Positions 17,235 to 26,171 of a DNA stretch of 64,000 nt are shown in pieces. The notes under the pieces were generated by a model, which made no database searches, was not told the DNA's origin, and saw nothing but the letters and a program-made list of their open reading frames with translations. Location: assembly GCA_942492555.1 (NCBI GenBank), contig CALOEX010000003.1, positions 310,001-374,000 of the forward strand, in the 5' to 3' direction. Each line of letters begins with the position of its first letter. The stretch's first letter is position 1. The position numbers and the translations under genes were made by a program. The DNA is from JBCCVH01 sp942492555. GTDB taxonomy: Bacteria > Bacteroidota > Bacteroidia > Cytophagales > Amoebophilaceae.

Positions 17235-19187
17235 TTACACTAGGAGAAAATCTACGTTTTTTCTTTGGATATCGCATGCTTTGACGCGGATTGTAATGGA
17301 GTCTCCTAAACGGTAGGTCTTTTTGGTTCGTTGCCCTTTTAGTGACAGTGTTGTTTGTTCAAAAATGTAGTAATCATCTGTGAGATCTGAAATATGAATA
17401 AGTCCTTCGCATTTGTTTTCAATGATCTCTACGTAGAGACCCCAAGCTGTTACACCAGAGATAACTCCTTTGAAGGTTTTGTTTATGTGCTTTTGCATGT
17501 ATATGACTTGGTGTAAATTAATGGATGCTCGCTCTGCTTCTGTGGCGATTCTTTCTTGTTGGGAGCTGTGTTTAGCAATGGCTTCGTAGTTTTTTTGTGG
17601 TGGCTGTGTTTGACTGAGAAAGTGTTTGACAAGTCGATGTATGATGATGTCTGGATAGCGTCGGATGGGGGATGTGAAATGGGTGTAGTGTTTAAAGCCT
17701 AAGCCGAAGTGTCCTAAGGGGTCTGTGGTATATCTTGCTTGTTCCATGGTGCGGATTGCAAGTGTGTGTACGGCGTCTTGATGTATGGTGTCTTTACTTT
17801 TTTGGAGGATGTCATTGAGGTTTTTTTGTATTGGTTGGTTATTGTCGAAGGTATATCCTAGACTTTGTATGAATTGTTTAAAATTTTCTATTTTTTCTGG
17901 TTTGGGTTGTTCGTGTGTACGGTATATAAAAGGTGTTTTGCTTTTGTTTTGTTTGTGATGACTGGTGATGGTTTCTGCAATGATGCGGTTTGCTAGGAGC
18001 ATGTATTCTTCGATGAGTTGGTGTGTTGTTGTGCTGGTGATTGTTTTGATTTGAACGGTGTTGGTGACTGGGTCAATGAAAATTTTTGTGTTGTCGGAAG
18101 CAAAATCAATGGCGTTTTGTTCTAGGCGTTTTTTTCGTAGTTTTTTTGCAATGCTATCGAGTAGGAATAGCTCTTTGTGAAAAGTCCCTTGTTTCTGTTG
18201 CATAATTTGATGTGCTTCGTCGTATGTGAATCTTTTTTGGGAATAAATGATGGTTTCTCCTATCCAAGTATCGATGATGTCGGTGTCTTTAAAAGTGAGG
18301 ACAACAGAGAAGGTGAGTCTTGCTTCTTTTGGTTTAAGGGAGCATAGGTGGTTGGATAGTCGCTCTGGTAACATGGGGATGACTTTGTCTACGAGGTAGG
18401 TTGAGGTGCTTCGTTTTTGTGCTTCTATGTCTAGTGGGGAGTCTGGTGTAACATAGTGGGTAACATCTGCTATGTGTATACCTATTTCATGTGTACCGTT
18501 GGGGTGTGTTTGTATGGAAATAGCATCGTCAAAGTCTTGTGCTGTTTCTGGATCTATGGTAAAGGTTGTGATGTTGGTGAAGTTTCTGCGCTTTTTTATT
18601 TCGTGGTTTGGTAGGGTTTCTTCTAGTTGGTGTACCTGTTGTTCTATGGTGGTATCAAATGTTTTATCTAGGTTGTATTGTATGCTGAGTGCTTTGTTTT
18701 CAGTGGAATATTCTCCGCTTTTACCAAGTATATTTATGATTTTGCCTGTGTATTTGGCATGTGTGTGGTTGTAGTTGAGTATTTGTATGGTGACTTTGTC
18801 ATTCGGTTGGCAGTTTTGGTGTGTTTCTGGGATGATTAATGGGTATAGACGTTTTTTGTCTGGTATGCAGAGGAGGTGGTTTTGTTTTATTTGCTCGATG
18901 CGTCCTATAATGGTATGGTGCTTTCTGCTGATGATTTTGATGACTTTACCTTGTTTTCTTTCTTTTGTGCTTGGGAATATTTGGATTTCAACAGTGTCTT
19001 CATGGATGGCATTGAGGAGATCTTTTTGATGGATTTTTATATCTCGGAGGTTGTTGGTATTGTCTGTGAGGATAATGTAGGCGTGATTGGGATCTACATG
19101 GTCAACAATGCCTATGTGGGTTTCTGTTACTTTTTTGTGGGGTTTGAAGTTTGTTTTTTGTTGGGGCTGTTTTTTAATGGTTGTCAT
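17235..19187 (-). CDS. rnr: ribonuclease R
   Basis: 3'-5' processive exoribonuclease of the RNB family for structured RNA decay. Cold-shock-like OB segments occupy the N-terminal ~200 residues. The RNB core begins TFTIDPETAQDFDDAISI (the metal-binding Asp cluster), with IHIADVTHYV and HFTSPIRRYPDIIIHR further on. An S1 domain closes the protein (FKGVISGVTAWGLYVEIIENKCEGLIHIS). At 650 residues it is shorter than E. coli RNase R (about 813) and lacks the lysine-rich tail. Composition is strongly shifted to His, Asn, Gln, Thr and Lys, in line with the G/T-rich opposite strand here. Confidence 0.94.
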   Translation of the reverse strand: MTTIKKQPQQKTNFKPHKKVTETHIGIVDHVDPNHAYIILTDNTNNLRDIKIHQKDLLNAIHEDTVEIQIFPSTKERKQGKVIKIISRKHHTIIGRIEQIKQNHLLCIPDKKRLYPLIIPETHQNCQPNDKVTIQILNYNHTHAKYTGKIINILGKSGEYSTENKALSIQYNLDKTFDTTIEQQVHQLEETLPNHEIKKRRNFTNITTFTIDPETAQDFDDAISIQTHPNGTHEIGIHIADVTHYVTPDSPLDIEAQKRSTSTYLVDKVIPMLPERLSNHLCSLKPKEARLTFSVVLTFKDTDIIDTWIGETIIYSQKRFTYDEAHQIMQQKQGTFHKELFLLDSIAKKLRKKRLEQNAIDFASDNTKIFIDPVTNTVQIKTITSTTTHQLIEEYMLLANRIIAETITSHHKQNKSKTPFIYRTHEQPKPEKIENFKQFIQSLGYTFDNNQPIQKNLNDILQKSKDTIHQDAVHTLAIRTMEQARYTTDPLGHFGLGFKHYTHFTSPIRRYPDIIIHRLVKHFLSQTQPPQKNYEAIAKHSSQQERIATEAERASINLHQVIYMQKHINKTFKGVISGVTAWGLYVEIIENKCEGLIHISDLTDDYYIFEQTTLSLKGQRTKKTYRLGDSITIRVKACDIQRKNVDFLLV

Positions 19188-19390
19188 TATTGTTTCTGTT
19201 GTTGCATGTGGTTTGCATGCATGTTGATAAATGTTGAAAAAAAAGAGGTGTTACCATCTTATTTTGTGTTTTTAAACTGAATGGATTATTTTCTTTTGCT
19301 CATACTCTAACCAAGATCTGCTCTTTTATCTGAGGTAAATACTAGTATGTTTTTTTTATTTTTGCAAGAATGCTAGGGTGCGTTTAATGG

Positions 19391-19708
19391 TTATTTTTTC
19401 TTGCTTTTTTTTGTTTCTGTATTTTCAGGTTGATGTTTTGGGTATATGGTCATGGTTTCTTCAATTTCAATGAATTTTTTTGAAAGCAGGATGCGTGAAT
19501 GTCCATCTTCCATTTGAAGGACTACACATTCTTCGTTTATGTCTAGTACAATCCCATGAATACCTCCTGTAGTTATGATCTTATCACCTACCTGTATATT
19601 TTGTAGAAAAATTTTTTCTTTTTTGTTTTTTTTCTGTCCTGGAATTAGTATAAATAAAACAAAAACTAGACAAATTCCTATTAGAATTACTATTTCAATT
19701 GGTGGCAT
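19391..19708 (-). CDS. yajC: preprotein translocase subunit YajC
   Basis: 105 residues with one N-terminal membrane helix (VILIGICLVFVLFILIPGQKKNKKEK) followed by the YajC domain (LQNIQVGDKIITTGGIHGIVLDI...ILLSKKFIEIE). It is an accessory subunit of the SecDF-YajC complex at the inner membrane. It lies between the DUF502 gene and rnr in the same-strand run. The C-terminal tail is charged and low-complexity (ENTETKKSKKK). Confidence 0.93.
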   Translation of the reverse strand: MPPIEIVILIGICLVFVLFILIPGQKKNKKEKIFLQNIQVGDKIITTGGIHGIVLDINEECVVLQMEDGHSRILLSKKFIEIEETMTIYPKHQPENTETKKSKKK

Positions 19709-19793
19709 CTTTTTTATTTTTTATGAAAGGGCAATTATAATCATTTTTTTCTTTTTTCTACTGTAAATGGTTTTTTATGGATGGTATGTTGTG

Positions 19794-20492
19794 CTAGTCT
19801 TTTATTTTGTGGCGTGGTTTTATTTCTGCAATACCGCCTGAGAGGACTATTTTCCAGGCTTCTGCGGATGTGATGTTTAGGGGGATGACGTCTTCTTTGG
19901 GTAAGAAGTATAGTTCGCCTGATAGGGCGTAGGAATGTGGGATGTATACTGCGATTTTTCCTTCGTTTACATTGAGATTATGGATGTTTTCCTGGATGAT
20001 AAATCCTATTTTTTGTATGCTTAGTGTTTTGTTAGTGGTCACGAGTACAGGTTTGTCAAATTTGCCTACGAATGTAGCTACGAATTCTTTTGCGTATACG
20101 TATAAGAAGCTGATGCCAGGAATTTTTAAGACCATTTTTTCTAGGATTTTAACCCCTTTTTGTATGGATAGACTAGAGGCGAGTATACCGAAGAATGTGA
20201 TGAGGAGTGCAACGCAAAAAATGTTCATATATTTCACACGAGCTATCTGGTTGATGGTTTGCATTGCTGTTGGGTTTGTATATTTTGTAAGTAGTAATAA
20301 AAAGTTGCTTTTAGGTGTGTTGAATTCTTCTTCTGTTAGGAAGAATCCTGCAAAGGCGTTCATGAAATTGGCAATCCAAGAGCTTAGTACGTTGAGTGGG
20401 TAGATGACGAAGAAGATGGTGAGTATGAAGGGTACGATTACGAAGATTCCGTGGAGAAAGAATTGCAGTATTTTTTTAAATATTTTTTTCAT
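19794..20492 (-). CDS. DUF502 family membrane protein
   Basis: 232 residues matching the DUF502 pattern. Two N-terminal membrane helices (about 10-40 and 90-112) are followed by KMVLKIPGISFLYVYAKEF and a soluble domain with IGFIIQENI and VYIPHSYALSGELYFLP. The family is widespread and biochemically undefined. It sits 30 bases downstream of gyrB and upstream of yajC in the same direction. ATG start. Confidence 0.88.
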   Translation of the reverse strand: MKKIFKKILQFFLHGIFVIVPFILTIFFVIYPLNVLSSWIANFMNAFAGFFLTEEEFNTPKSNFLLLLTKYTNPTAMQTINQIARVKYMNIFCVALLITFFGILASSLSIQKGVKILEKMVLKIPGISFLYVYAKEFVATFVGKFDKPVLVTTNKTLSIQKIGFIIQENIHNLNVNEGKIAVYIPHSYALSGELYFLPKEDVIPLNITSAEAWKIVLSGGIAEIKPRHKIKD

Positions 20493-20521
20493 GCTTTTTT
20501 TGTTTTTTGTGGGGGGAAGAG

Positions 20522-22468
20522 CTAGGCAAGATCTTCTGTTGCAATGCTTTTTGCGTATTTTTCTATGAGTGCTCTACGTGGTGGTATGCTATCTCCCATG
20601 AGGATGGAAAAGAGGCGATCTGCTTCTACATCTGAGGTAATGGTTACTTGTTTAAGGATTCTATTTTCTGGGTTTAGGGTTGTTTCCCATAGTTGTTCTG
20701 GATTCATTTCACCAATACCTTTGTAGCGTTGTACTATTATATCTCCTTTACCTTTTGTGTTTTCAAGTTCTTTGATGTGGTTGTCTCGTTCTTGTTCTGT
20801 CCAACAATAGCGTTTGGTAGTTGCTTTTTGTACAAGGAAAAGGGGTGGTAAGGCTATGTATATATATCCTTTTTCAATGAGTTCGGGCATGTATCGGAAA
20901 AATAGGGTAAGGATGAGTGTGCGTATGTGGCTACCGTCTACATCAGCGTCTGTCATGATGATGATTTTGTGATAACGTAGTTTTTGTAGGTTTACGATGC
21001 GACCTTCTTCTGTTTCTTCAAAATTGATGCCTAATGCGGTGATGATGTTTCTTATTTGTTCGCTTTCATATATTTTGTGTTCTTGTGATTTTTCTATGTT
21101 TAAAATTTTTCCTCTTAGTGGCAGTATAGCTTGTATGTCTCTTCTGCGTGCTTGTTTAGCATTGCCTCCTGCTGAATTTCCTTCTAGGAGAAATATTTCT
21201 CTAAGTGCAGGATTTTTTTCTGAGCAGTCTGCAAGTGTACCTGGTAGGGAACCTGCTGTTAAGGCTTTTTTTCCTTGTATGAGATCACGTGCGCGTTTAG
21301 CTGCTTGTCGTGCTTGTGTTGCTAGGGAGACTTTTTCCATGAGGAGTCGTGCTTCTCGAGGGTTTTCTTCCAGGTAGTGTGTGAGTGTTTCGAAGATGAT
21401 TGTTTCTACGGTGGATGCTACTTCTGTGTTGGTGAGGCGTGTTTTTTCTTGTCCTGAGAATTGTGGATCTGGAAGTTTTACGGAGATGACGATGGTGGCT
21501 CCTTCTCGGAAGTCGTCGCCAATGGGGGTTAGTTTTGCTTTTTCGAAGATTCCTTCTTTGTCTCCATAGGTTTTGAGAGCTCTGGCAATGCCTTTTTTGA
21601 GTCCAGTGAGATGGGTTCCTCCTTCGAATGTTTTGATGTTGTTGGCGTAGGAGTATATGTTTTCTTTGTGTCCTGTGTTGTAAGTGATAGCGGTATATAC
21701 GAAAATGCCGTTTTTGTTGCTTTGTATGGAGATGGGGTGTGGAAGTATGGATTCTCTGTTTGCGTCTAGGTATTGTACGAATTCTTCTATTCCTTTTTCT
21801 GCGTGGAAGGTTTCTATTGATGGGTTGTTTTGTTCATTAGTGTCACGTAGATCTGTTAGTGTGATGATGAGTCCTGGGTTGAGGAAGGAGAGTTCTCGTA
21901 GTCTGGTAGCAATGGTTGTGTATTCGTAGTGGGTGGTTTCAAAGATGGTGGGGTCGGGTTGAAAGGTGATGCATGTTCCTGTTTTTTCTGTGGGTTCTAT
22001 TTCTTGTACTGGGTGTGTGGGTATGCCTTTGCTGTATGTTTGTTTGTAGGTGTTACCATTTTTGTGTACGATGGCTTCGAGTGATATGGCAAGTGCGTTT
22101 ACACAGGATACGCCTACGCCATGTAGGCCACTTGTTCCTTGGGCATAGCTGTCTTTGTCGAATTTTCCTCCTGCGTGTAGGGTTGTCATGATGACTTCTA
22201 GTGCGGAACGGTTTTCTGTGGGGTGGATATCTACGGGTATTCCTCGTCCATTATCTTCTACGCTGATGAGGTTGTTGGGGTGTATTTTTACGTCAATTTT
22301 TGTACAATATCCTACAGTGGCTTCATCGATGGCATTGTCTACTACTTCATAAACAAGGTGATGTAGTCCTTTGGTATCTGTGCCTCCGATGTACATGCCG
22401 GGGCGTTTTCGTACGCATGCTGGGAATTCGAGTACTTGGATGCTTTTTGCTGAATATGCTTGATTCAT
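20522..22468 (-). CDS. gyrB: DNA gyrase subunit B
   Basis: ATPase subunit of gyrase, 648 residues. The GHKL ATPase domain has EVVDNAIDEA (catalytic Glu region), DNGRGIPV and GTSGLHGVG. The transducer and TOPRIM domains follow, with metal-binding MTDADVDGSH (from residue 505) and a C-terminal QRYKGIGEMNPEQLW. The TOPRIM signature normally written EGDSAGG reads EGNSAGG. Asn431, confirmed by codon AAT at 21176-21178 read in reverse, occupies E. coli Asp426, where D426N is a known quinolone-resistance change. It lies downstream of uvrC and pairs functionally with gyrA at 6.3 kb. Confidence 0.96.
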   Translation of the reverse strand: MNQAYSAKSIQVLEFPACVRKRPGMYIGGTDTKGLHHLVYEVVDNAIDEATVGYCTKIDVKIHPNNLISVEDNGRGIPVDIHPTENRSALEVIMTTLHAGGKFDKDSYAQGTSGLHGVGVSCVNALAISLEAIVHKNGNTYKQTYSKGIPTHPVQEIEPTEKTGTCITFQPDPTIFETTHYEYTTIATRLRELSFLNPGLIITLTDLRDTNEQNNPSIETFHAEKGIEEFVQYLDANRESILPHPISIQSNKNGIFVYTAITYNTGHKENIYSYANNIKTFEGGTHLTGLKKGIARALKTYGDKEGIFEKAKLTPIGDDFREGATIVISVKLPDPQFSGQEKTRLTNTEVASTVETIIFETLTHYLEENPREARLLMEKVSLATQARQAAKRARDLIQGKKALTAGSLPGTLADCSEKNPALREIFLLEGNSAGGNAKQARRRDIQAILPLRGKILNIEKSQEHKIYESEQIRNIITALGINFEETEEGRIVNLQKLRYHKIIIMTDADVDGSHIRTLILTLFFRYMPELIEKGYIYIALPPLFLVQKATTKRYCWTEQERDNHIKELENTKGKGDIIVQRYKGIGEMNPEQLWETTLNPENRILKQVTITSDVEADRLFSILMGDSIPPRRALIEKYAKSIATEDLA

Positions 22469-22549
22469 GGTTCAATGGTTTGTTTTTAGGAGGATAAATA
22501 TAATGTTTTATTATGTAAGTGTGAAATGGTGTTGTATGTAGTGTGTTTT

Positions 22550-24352
22550 TTATGGGGTTTTGGGGGTGTTGTGTAGGTGTGTTAGTAGTAGTTGTGTTTT
22601 TTTTTGTCCAATGGTGTTGATGAGGTTTTCTGTGGGGGTTTGTTTGATGTTTTGTATGGAGTGAAAGGTGGTGAGGAGTTTTTGGATTGTTTTGGGTCCA
22701 AAGGTGGGTATTGTTTGGAGTTGGCTTTTGAGGGTATTTTTTTTGCGTGTTTTTCTGTGAAATTGGATGGCGAAGTCGTGGGTGTTATTTCGGATGTGTT
22801 GCAGGAGTTTTAGAGAGGGGGATTTTTTGCTGATGATGATGGGGGCTGGGTTGTTGGGGGTGTAGATGAATTCTTGTTTTTTTGCGATGGCAATGATTTC
22901 TATTTTTTCGTGAAGGGCTAGGTTTTGTAAGGTGGTATAGGCTGCGCTGAGTTGTCCTTTGCCTCCGTCTATGATGATGAGGTTTGGGAGGGGTTTATTT
23001 TCTGTGATGAGGTGTTGGTAACGTCGTTGTATGATTTCTCTCATAGAGGCAAAGTCGTCTGGTCCGATGACGGTTTTGATGTGGAAGTGTCGGTAGTCTT
23101 TTTTTGAGGGTTTACCGTTTTTGTAGCATACCATGCCGGCGACGGGGTTTGTGCCTTGTAGGTTGGAGTTGTCGAAGCATTCGATGTGTTGTGGAGGTTT
23201 TTTGAGGTTGAGGTCTTTTTGTAGGAGTTGTAGGATGTTGTTGTTTTGTTGTTTTGTTGTTTTGTTTTGGTGTTCTTTTTGTGCGAGGTATGCGTTTTTG
23301 AGGGCGAGCTGTATGAGTTTGTATTTGTCTCCTGTTTTGGGGATGATTACTTTGGTGTTGTTGGGGGGGGTTGTTATGGGGGTGTTGGTGAGGATGGTTT
23401 TGGCGGTGCTATCCGTTTTTTGTCGGAAGTGTAGGAGTGCTATGGAGGGGATGTCTTCGTCTGTTTCTTCGAGTTTTTTTTGTAGGGTGAGGGTTTGTGT
23501 GAATGTTGCGATGCCTTTTTTGATGTGGAAGTAGCTTACGAAGGTGTGTGGATTGTGTGTTAGGGTTACGAGGATATCTAGGGTGCCGAGGCGGGGTTGT
23601 GCCAGGATGGAGTGTGCTTGATAGTCTTGAATGGCTTGGATTTTTTCTTTGTATTGTTGTGCTTTTTGGTATTGATGTGTTTTTGCAGCTGTGAGCATTT
23701 CTTGTTTTAGTAGTTGTTTGATGGTTTGGAAGTTGCCTTTGAGTATGTGTGTTACTTGTTGGATCATTTTGTTGTATGCTTCTTGGGTTTGTAATTTTGT
23801 GCATGGTCCTAAGCAGTTGCCGATGTGGTATTCGAGGCATACTTTGTATTTGTTGGCGTTTATGGTATTAGGTGTTAGTTTATAGTGACATCTGCGTATG
23901 GGGTATAGGTATCGGATGAGTTTTTCTATTTTTTCTAGGTGTTTTGTGCTGATGAAGGGGCCGTAGTATTGTCCTAAGGAGGGTGTTTTTTTGCGGGTGG
24001 TGAGGAGTTGTGGGAAGGGTTCTTGTGTGATGCATAGGTATGGGTATGTTTTTCCGTCTTTGAGTAGTATGTTGTAGCGTGGTTGGTGTTGTTTGATGAG
24101 GTTGTTTTCTAGGATGAGTGCGTCGTGTTCGTTGTTGACGATGGTGCAGGTGATGGTGTGGATGTTGGTGATCATTCTGTGTGTTTTGATGTGTAGGGTT
24201 TTTGTGTTGTTGAAGTAGTTGCTGACTCTTTTTCTGATGTTTTTTGCTTTTCCTATGTAGATGATGGTGTCTTGTTGGTTGTGGAATTTGTATATGCCTG
24301 GTTCGGTTGGTAGGGAGGTGTGTTCTGCTGGGGTATAGTGTGTTGTTTTCAT
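22550..24352 (-). CDS. uvrC: UvrABC system protein C
   Basis: Dual-incision endonuclease of nucleotide excision repair, 600 residues. The N-terminal GIY-YIG domain (PGIYKFHNQQDTIIYIGKAKN) makes the 3' cut. A UvrB-interacting UVR segment (KTHQYQKAQQYKEKIQAIQ) lies mid-protein. The RNase-H-like domain (HIECFDNSNLQGTNPVAGMV, VIGPDDFASMREII, LIIIDGGKGQLSAA) makes the 5' cut. The C-terminus carries a helix-hairpin-helix (LQTIPTFGPKTIQKLL). The protein is very rich in Thr, His, Asn and Gln, reflecting a plus strand with far more G than C. It is probably the first gene of a minus-strand operon. Confidence 0.95.
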   Translation of the reverse strand: MKTTHYTPAEHTSLPTEPGIYKFHNQQDTIIYIGKAKNIRKRVSNYFNNTKTLHIKTHRMITNIHTITCTIVNNEHDALILENNLIKQHQPRYNILLKDGKTYPYLCITQEPFPQLLTTRKKTPSLGQYYGPFISTKHLEKIEKLIRYLYPIRRCHYKLTPNTINANKYKVCLEYHIGNCLGPCTKLQTQEAYNKMIQQVTHILKGNFQTIKQLLKQEMLTAAKTHQYQKAQQYKEKIQAIQDYQAHSILAQPRLGTLDILVTLTHNPHTFVSYFHIKKGIATFTQTLTLQKKLEETDEDIPSIALLHFRQKTDSTAKTILTNTPITTPPNNTKVIIPKTGDKYKLIQLALKNAYLAQKEHQNKTTKQQNNNILQLLQKDLNLKKPPQHIECFDNSNLQGTNPVAGMVCYKNGKPSKKDYRHFHIKTVIGPDDFASMREIIQRRYQHLITENKPLPNLIIIDGGKGQLSAAYTTLQNLALHEKIEIIAIAKKQEFIYTPNNPAPIIISKKSPSLKLLQHIRNNTHDFAIQFHRKTRKKNTLKSQLQTIPTFGPKTIQKLLTTFHSIQNIKQTPTENLINTIGQKKTQLLLTHLHNTPKTP

Positions 24353-24468
24353 TTTTTGTGTTTGGATGTTTTAGGTCTTCAAATATGGTAAGATTTTTTT
24401 GTTTTTTGGTTGATAGGGGAAAAAGTGATATGTTTGTGTATTGAATTGTATTAATGTAATTTTAGGTT

Positions 24469-24735
24469 ATGGCAAATATTTGTGATATTACGGGGAAGCG
24501 TTTGATGGGTGGAAACTTGGTTTCTAAGGCGAATAATAAGACACATCGTAGGTTTTATCCTAATTTGCAGAAGAAGTATTTCTTTTTTAGCGAGTTGAAT
24601 GTATGGATTATGTTGCAGGTTTGTACGAAGGCGATTCGTACTATTAATAAGAATGGGTTGTATCATACATTGAAGAAGGCTTGTAAAAAGGGTACGTTGA
24701 CGCCTCATATTGCGCAATTTGTAAAGCATTTGTAA
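24469..24735 (+). CDS. rpmB: 50S ribosomal protein L28
   Basis: 88 residues beginning MANICDITGKRLMGGNLVSKANNKTHR with the L28 core RRFYPNLQKKYFF. It is the first gene of the conserved Bacteroidota run rpmB-rpmG-DUF4295-ftsY, with a 40-base gap to rpmG. It is transcribed divergently from uvrC. Confidence 0.96.
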   Translation: MANICDITGKRLMGGNLVSKANNKTHRRFYPNLQKKYFFFSELNVWIMLQVCTKAIRTINKNGLYHTLKKACKKGTLTPHIAQFVKHL

Positions 24736-24775
24736 TTGTATTGTTTTTTGAAACTTTTGTTTATACTATTGAATC

Positions 24776-24964
24776 ATGGCAAAAAAAAGTAAAGGTAATC
24801 GTGTGCAGGTTATTTTGGAATGCACAGAACATAAAGGAACGGGTCAACCGGGGATGTTTCGGTATCATACGCAGAAGAATAAGAAAAATTCTCCTGGTCG
24901 TTTGGAGCTTAGGAAGTATAATCCTATTCTGAGGAGGTATACTGTTTTTAAAGAAACTAAATAA
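24776..24964 (+). CDS. rpmG: 50S ribosomal protein L33
   Basis: 62 residues of L33 ([20 protein letters not shown], then [21 protein letters not shown]). No zinc-binding cysteine pairs are seen, so it is the Cys-minus form. It is separated from the next gene by two bases. Confidence 0.96.
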   Translation: MAKKSKGNRVQVILECTEHKGTGQPGMFRYHTQKNKKNSPGRLELRKYNPILRRYTVFKETK

Positions 24965-24966
24965 TT

Positions 24967-25131
24967 ATGGCAAAGAAAGCGATAGGTAAAGTGAAAAGTG
25001 ATAAAAGGAAGTCTATGTGTAAGCTTATTATGCCTGTGAAGTCTTCTAAGACGGGGGCATATGTTTTTGAGGAGGTTTTTATGCCTTCTGAAAAAGTGAA
25101 GGATTTTTTGTCTGCGAGAGGTAAGAAGTAG
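24967..25131 (+). CDS. DUF4295 family protein
   Basis: A 54-residue basic protein (MAKKAIGKVKSDKRKSMCKL...VKSSKTGAYVFEEVFMPSE...DFLSARGKK). Small proteins of this type are found between rpmG and ftsY in Bacteroidota, which is exactly its place here. Its function is unknown; a ribosome-associated role is inferred from size, charge and neighbours. Confidence 0.88.
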   Translation: MAKKAIGKVKSDKRKSMCKLIMPVKSSKTGAYVFEEVFMPSEKVKDFLSARGKK

Positions 25132-25202
25132 TTGTTACAGGCTTTTTATGAGGAGTATAAATTGTCTTCTTTTGATGTTTTTGATCTTTTTTATTGGGTT
25201 TT

Positions 25203-26171
25203 ATGGGTTTTTTTGATTTTTTTAAGGGGTCTTCTAAGAAGAATGTATCACAGGAGAAGGTGAGGAAACCTATAGGAGAAGGTCATGTAAAGAAGAGTTT
25301 AGGTTTTTGGGGGTCGTTGAAGCGTTTGTTTATGGGGCGTCCGAAGTTGGATAAGGATCTTTTGGAGGAGATTGAGGAGTTGTTGATTACTACGGATATG
25401 GGTGTTGAGACGGCGGATAAACTTATTAAAAAATTGAAGGAAGAGGTGGATAAAGTAGATTTTGAGGGTGCGGTTTCTATTTTGAAGCATGAGATAAAAA
25501 TGTTGTTGAGGGTGGAGGAGCGTTTTTCTGTGGATGTTTCTGTGGCTAGAAAGCCTTATGTAGTGCTTGTGATTGGGGTAAATGGTGTGGGAAAGACAAC
25601 GACGATTGCTAAGTTGGGGTATTTGTTTCAACAGGAGGGGAAGCGTGTGATGTTGTGTGCTGGGGATACTTTTCGTGCAGCGGCGGTTGAACAACTTTTG
25701 GTTTGGGGTGAGCGTCTTGGGGTGTCTGTGGTGAGTCATGGTATGCATAAGGATCCTGGTTCTGTTGTGTATGATGCTGTTGATAAGGCGTTGTTGCAGG
25801 ATATGGATGTTTTGTTGGTGGATACGGCTGGTCGTTTGCATAATAAGGTTGGGTTGATGAATGAGTTGGCGAAGGTGAAGCGTGTGATTGGAAAGCGGTT
25901 GTCGGGTGCTCCTCAGGAGGTGTTGTTGGTGTTGGATGGTAGTACAGGGCAGAATGCATGGCAACAAGCGAGGCTTTTTGATAAGGATTTGGGCATTACG
26001 GGTTTGGTGGTGACCAAGTTGGATGGTGTTGCAAAGGGGGGTGTTTTGATTGGTCTTGCTAGTGAGTTGGGTATTCCTATTAAGTATGTGGGGTTGGGTG
26101 AGCAGGTTGGGGATCTTGTGTATTTTGATGGTCATGATTTTGTGGAGGGGCTTTTTGTGCGGGAAGGTTGA
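25203..26171 (+). CDS. ftsY: signal recognition particle receptor FtsY
   Basis: SRP GTPase that docks ribosome-SRP complexes at the membrane. The 322-residue NG-domain protein has G1 GVNGVGKTTTIAKLG, GDTFRAAAVEQL, G3 DTAGRLHNK and G4 TKLDGVAKGG. The acidic A domain of proteobacterial FtsY is absent, leaving a short basic N-terminus (MGFFDFFKGSSKK). A TTG lies 9 bases upstream, but ATG 25203 is the better start. The last 92 bases overlap the convergent DUF2851 frame. Confidence 0.95.
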   Translation: MGFFDFFKGSSKKNVSQEKVRKPIGEGHVKKSLGFWGSLKRLFMGRPKLDKDLLEEIEELLITTDMGVETADKLIKKLKEEVDKVDFEGAVSILKHEIKMLLRVEERFSVDVSVARKPYVVLVIGVNGVGKTTTIAKLGYLFQQEGKRVMLCAGDTFRAAAVEQLLVWGERLGVSVVSHGMHKDPGSVVYDAVDKALLQDMDVLLVDTAGRLHNKVGLMNELAKVKRVIGKRLSGAPQEVLLVLDGSTGQNAWQQARLFDKDLGITGLVVTKLDGVAKGGVLIGLASELGIPIKYVGLGEQVGDLVYFDGHDFVEGLFVREG

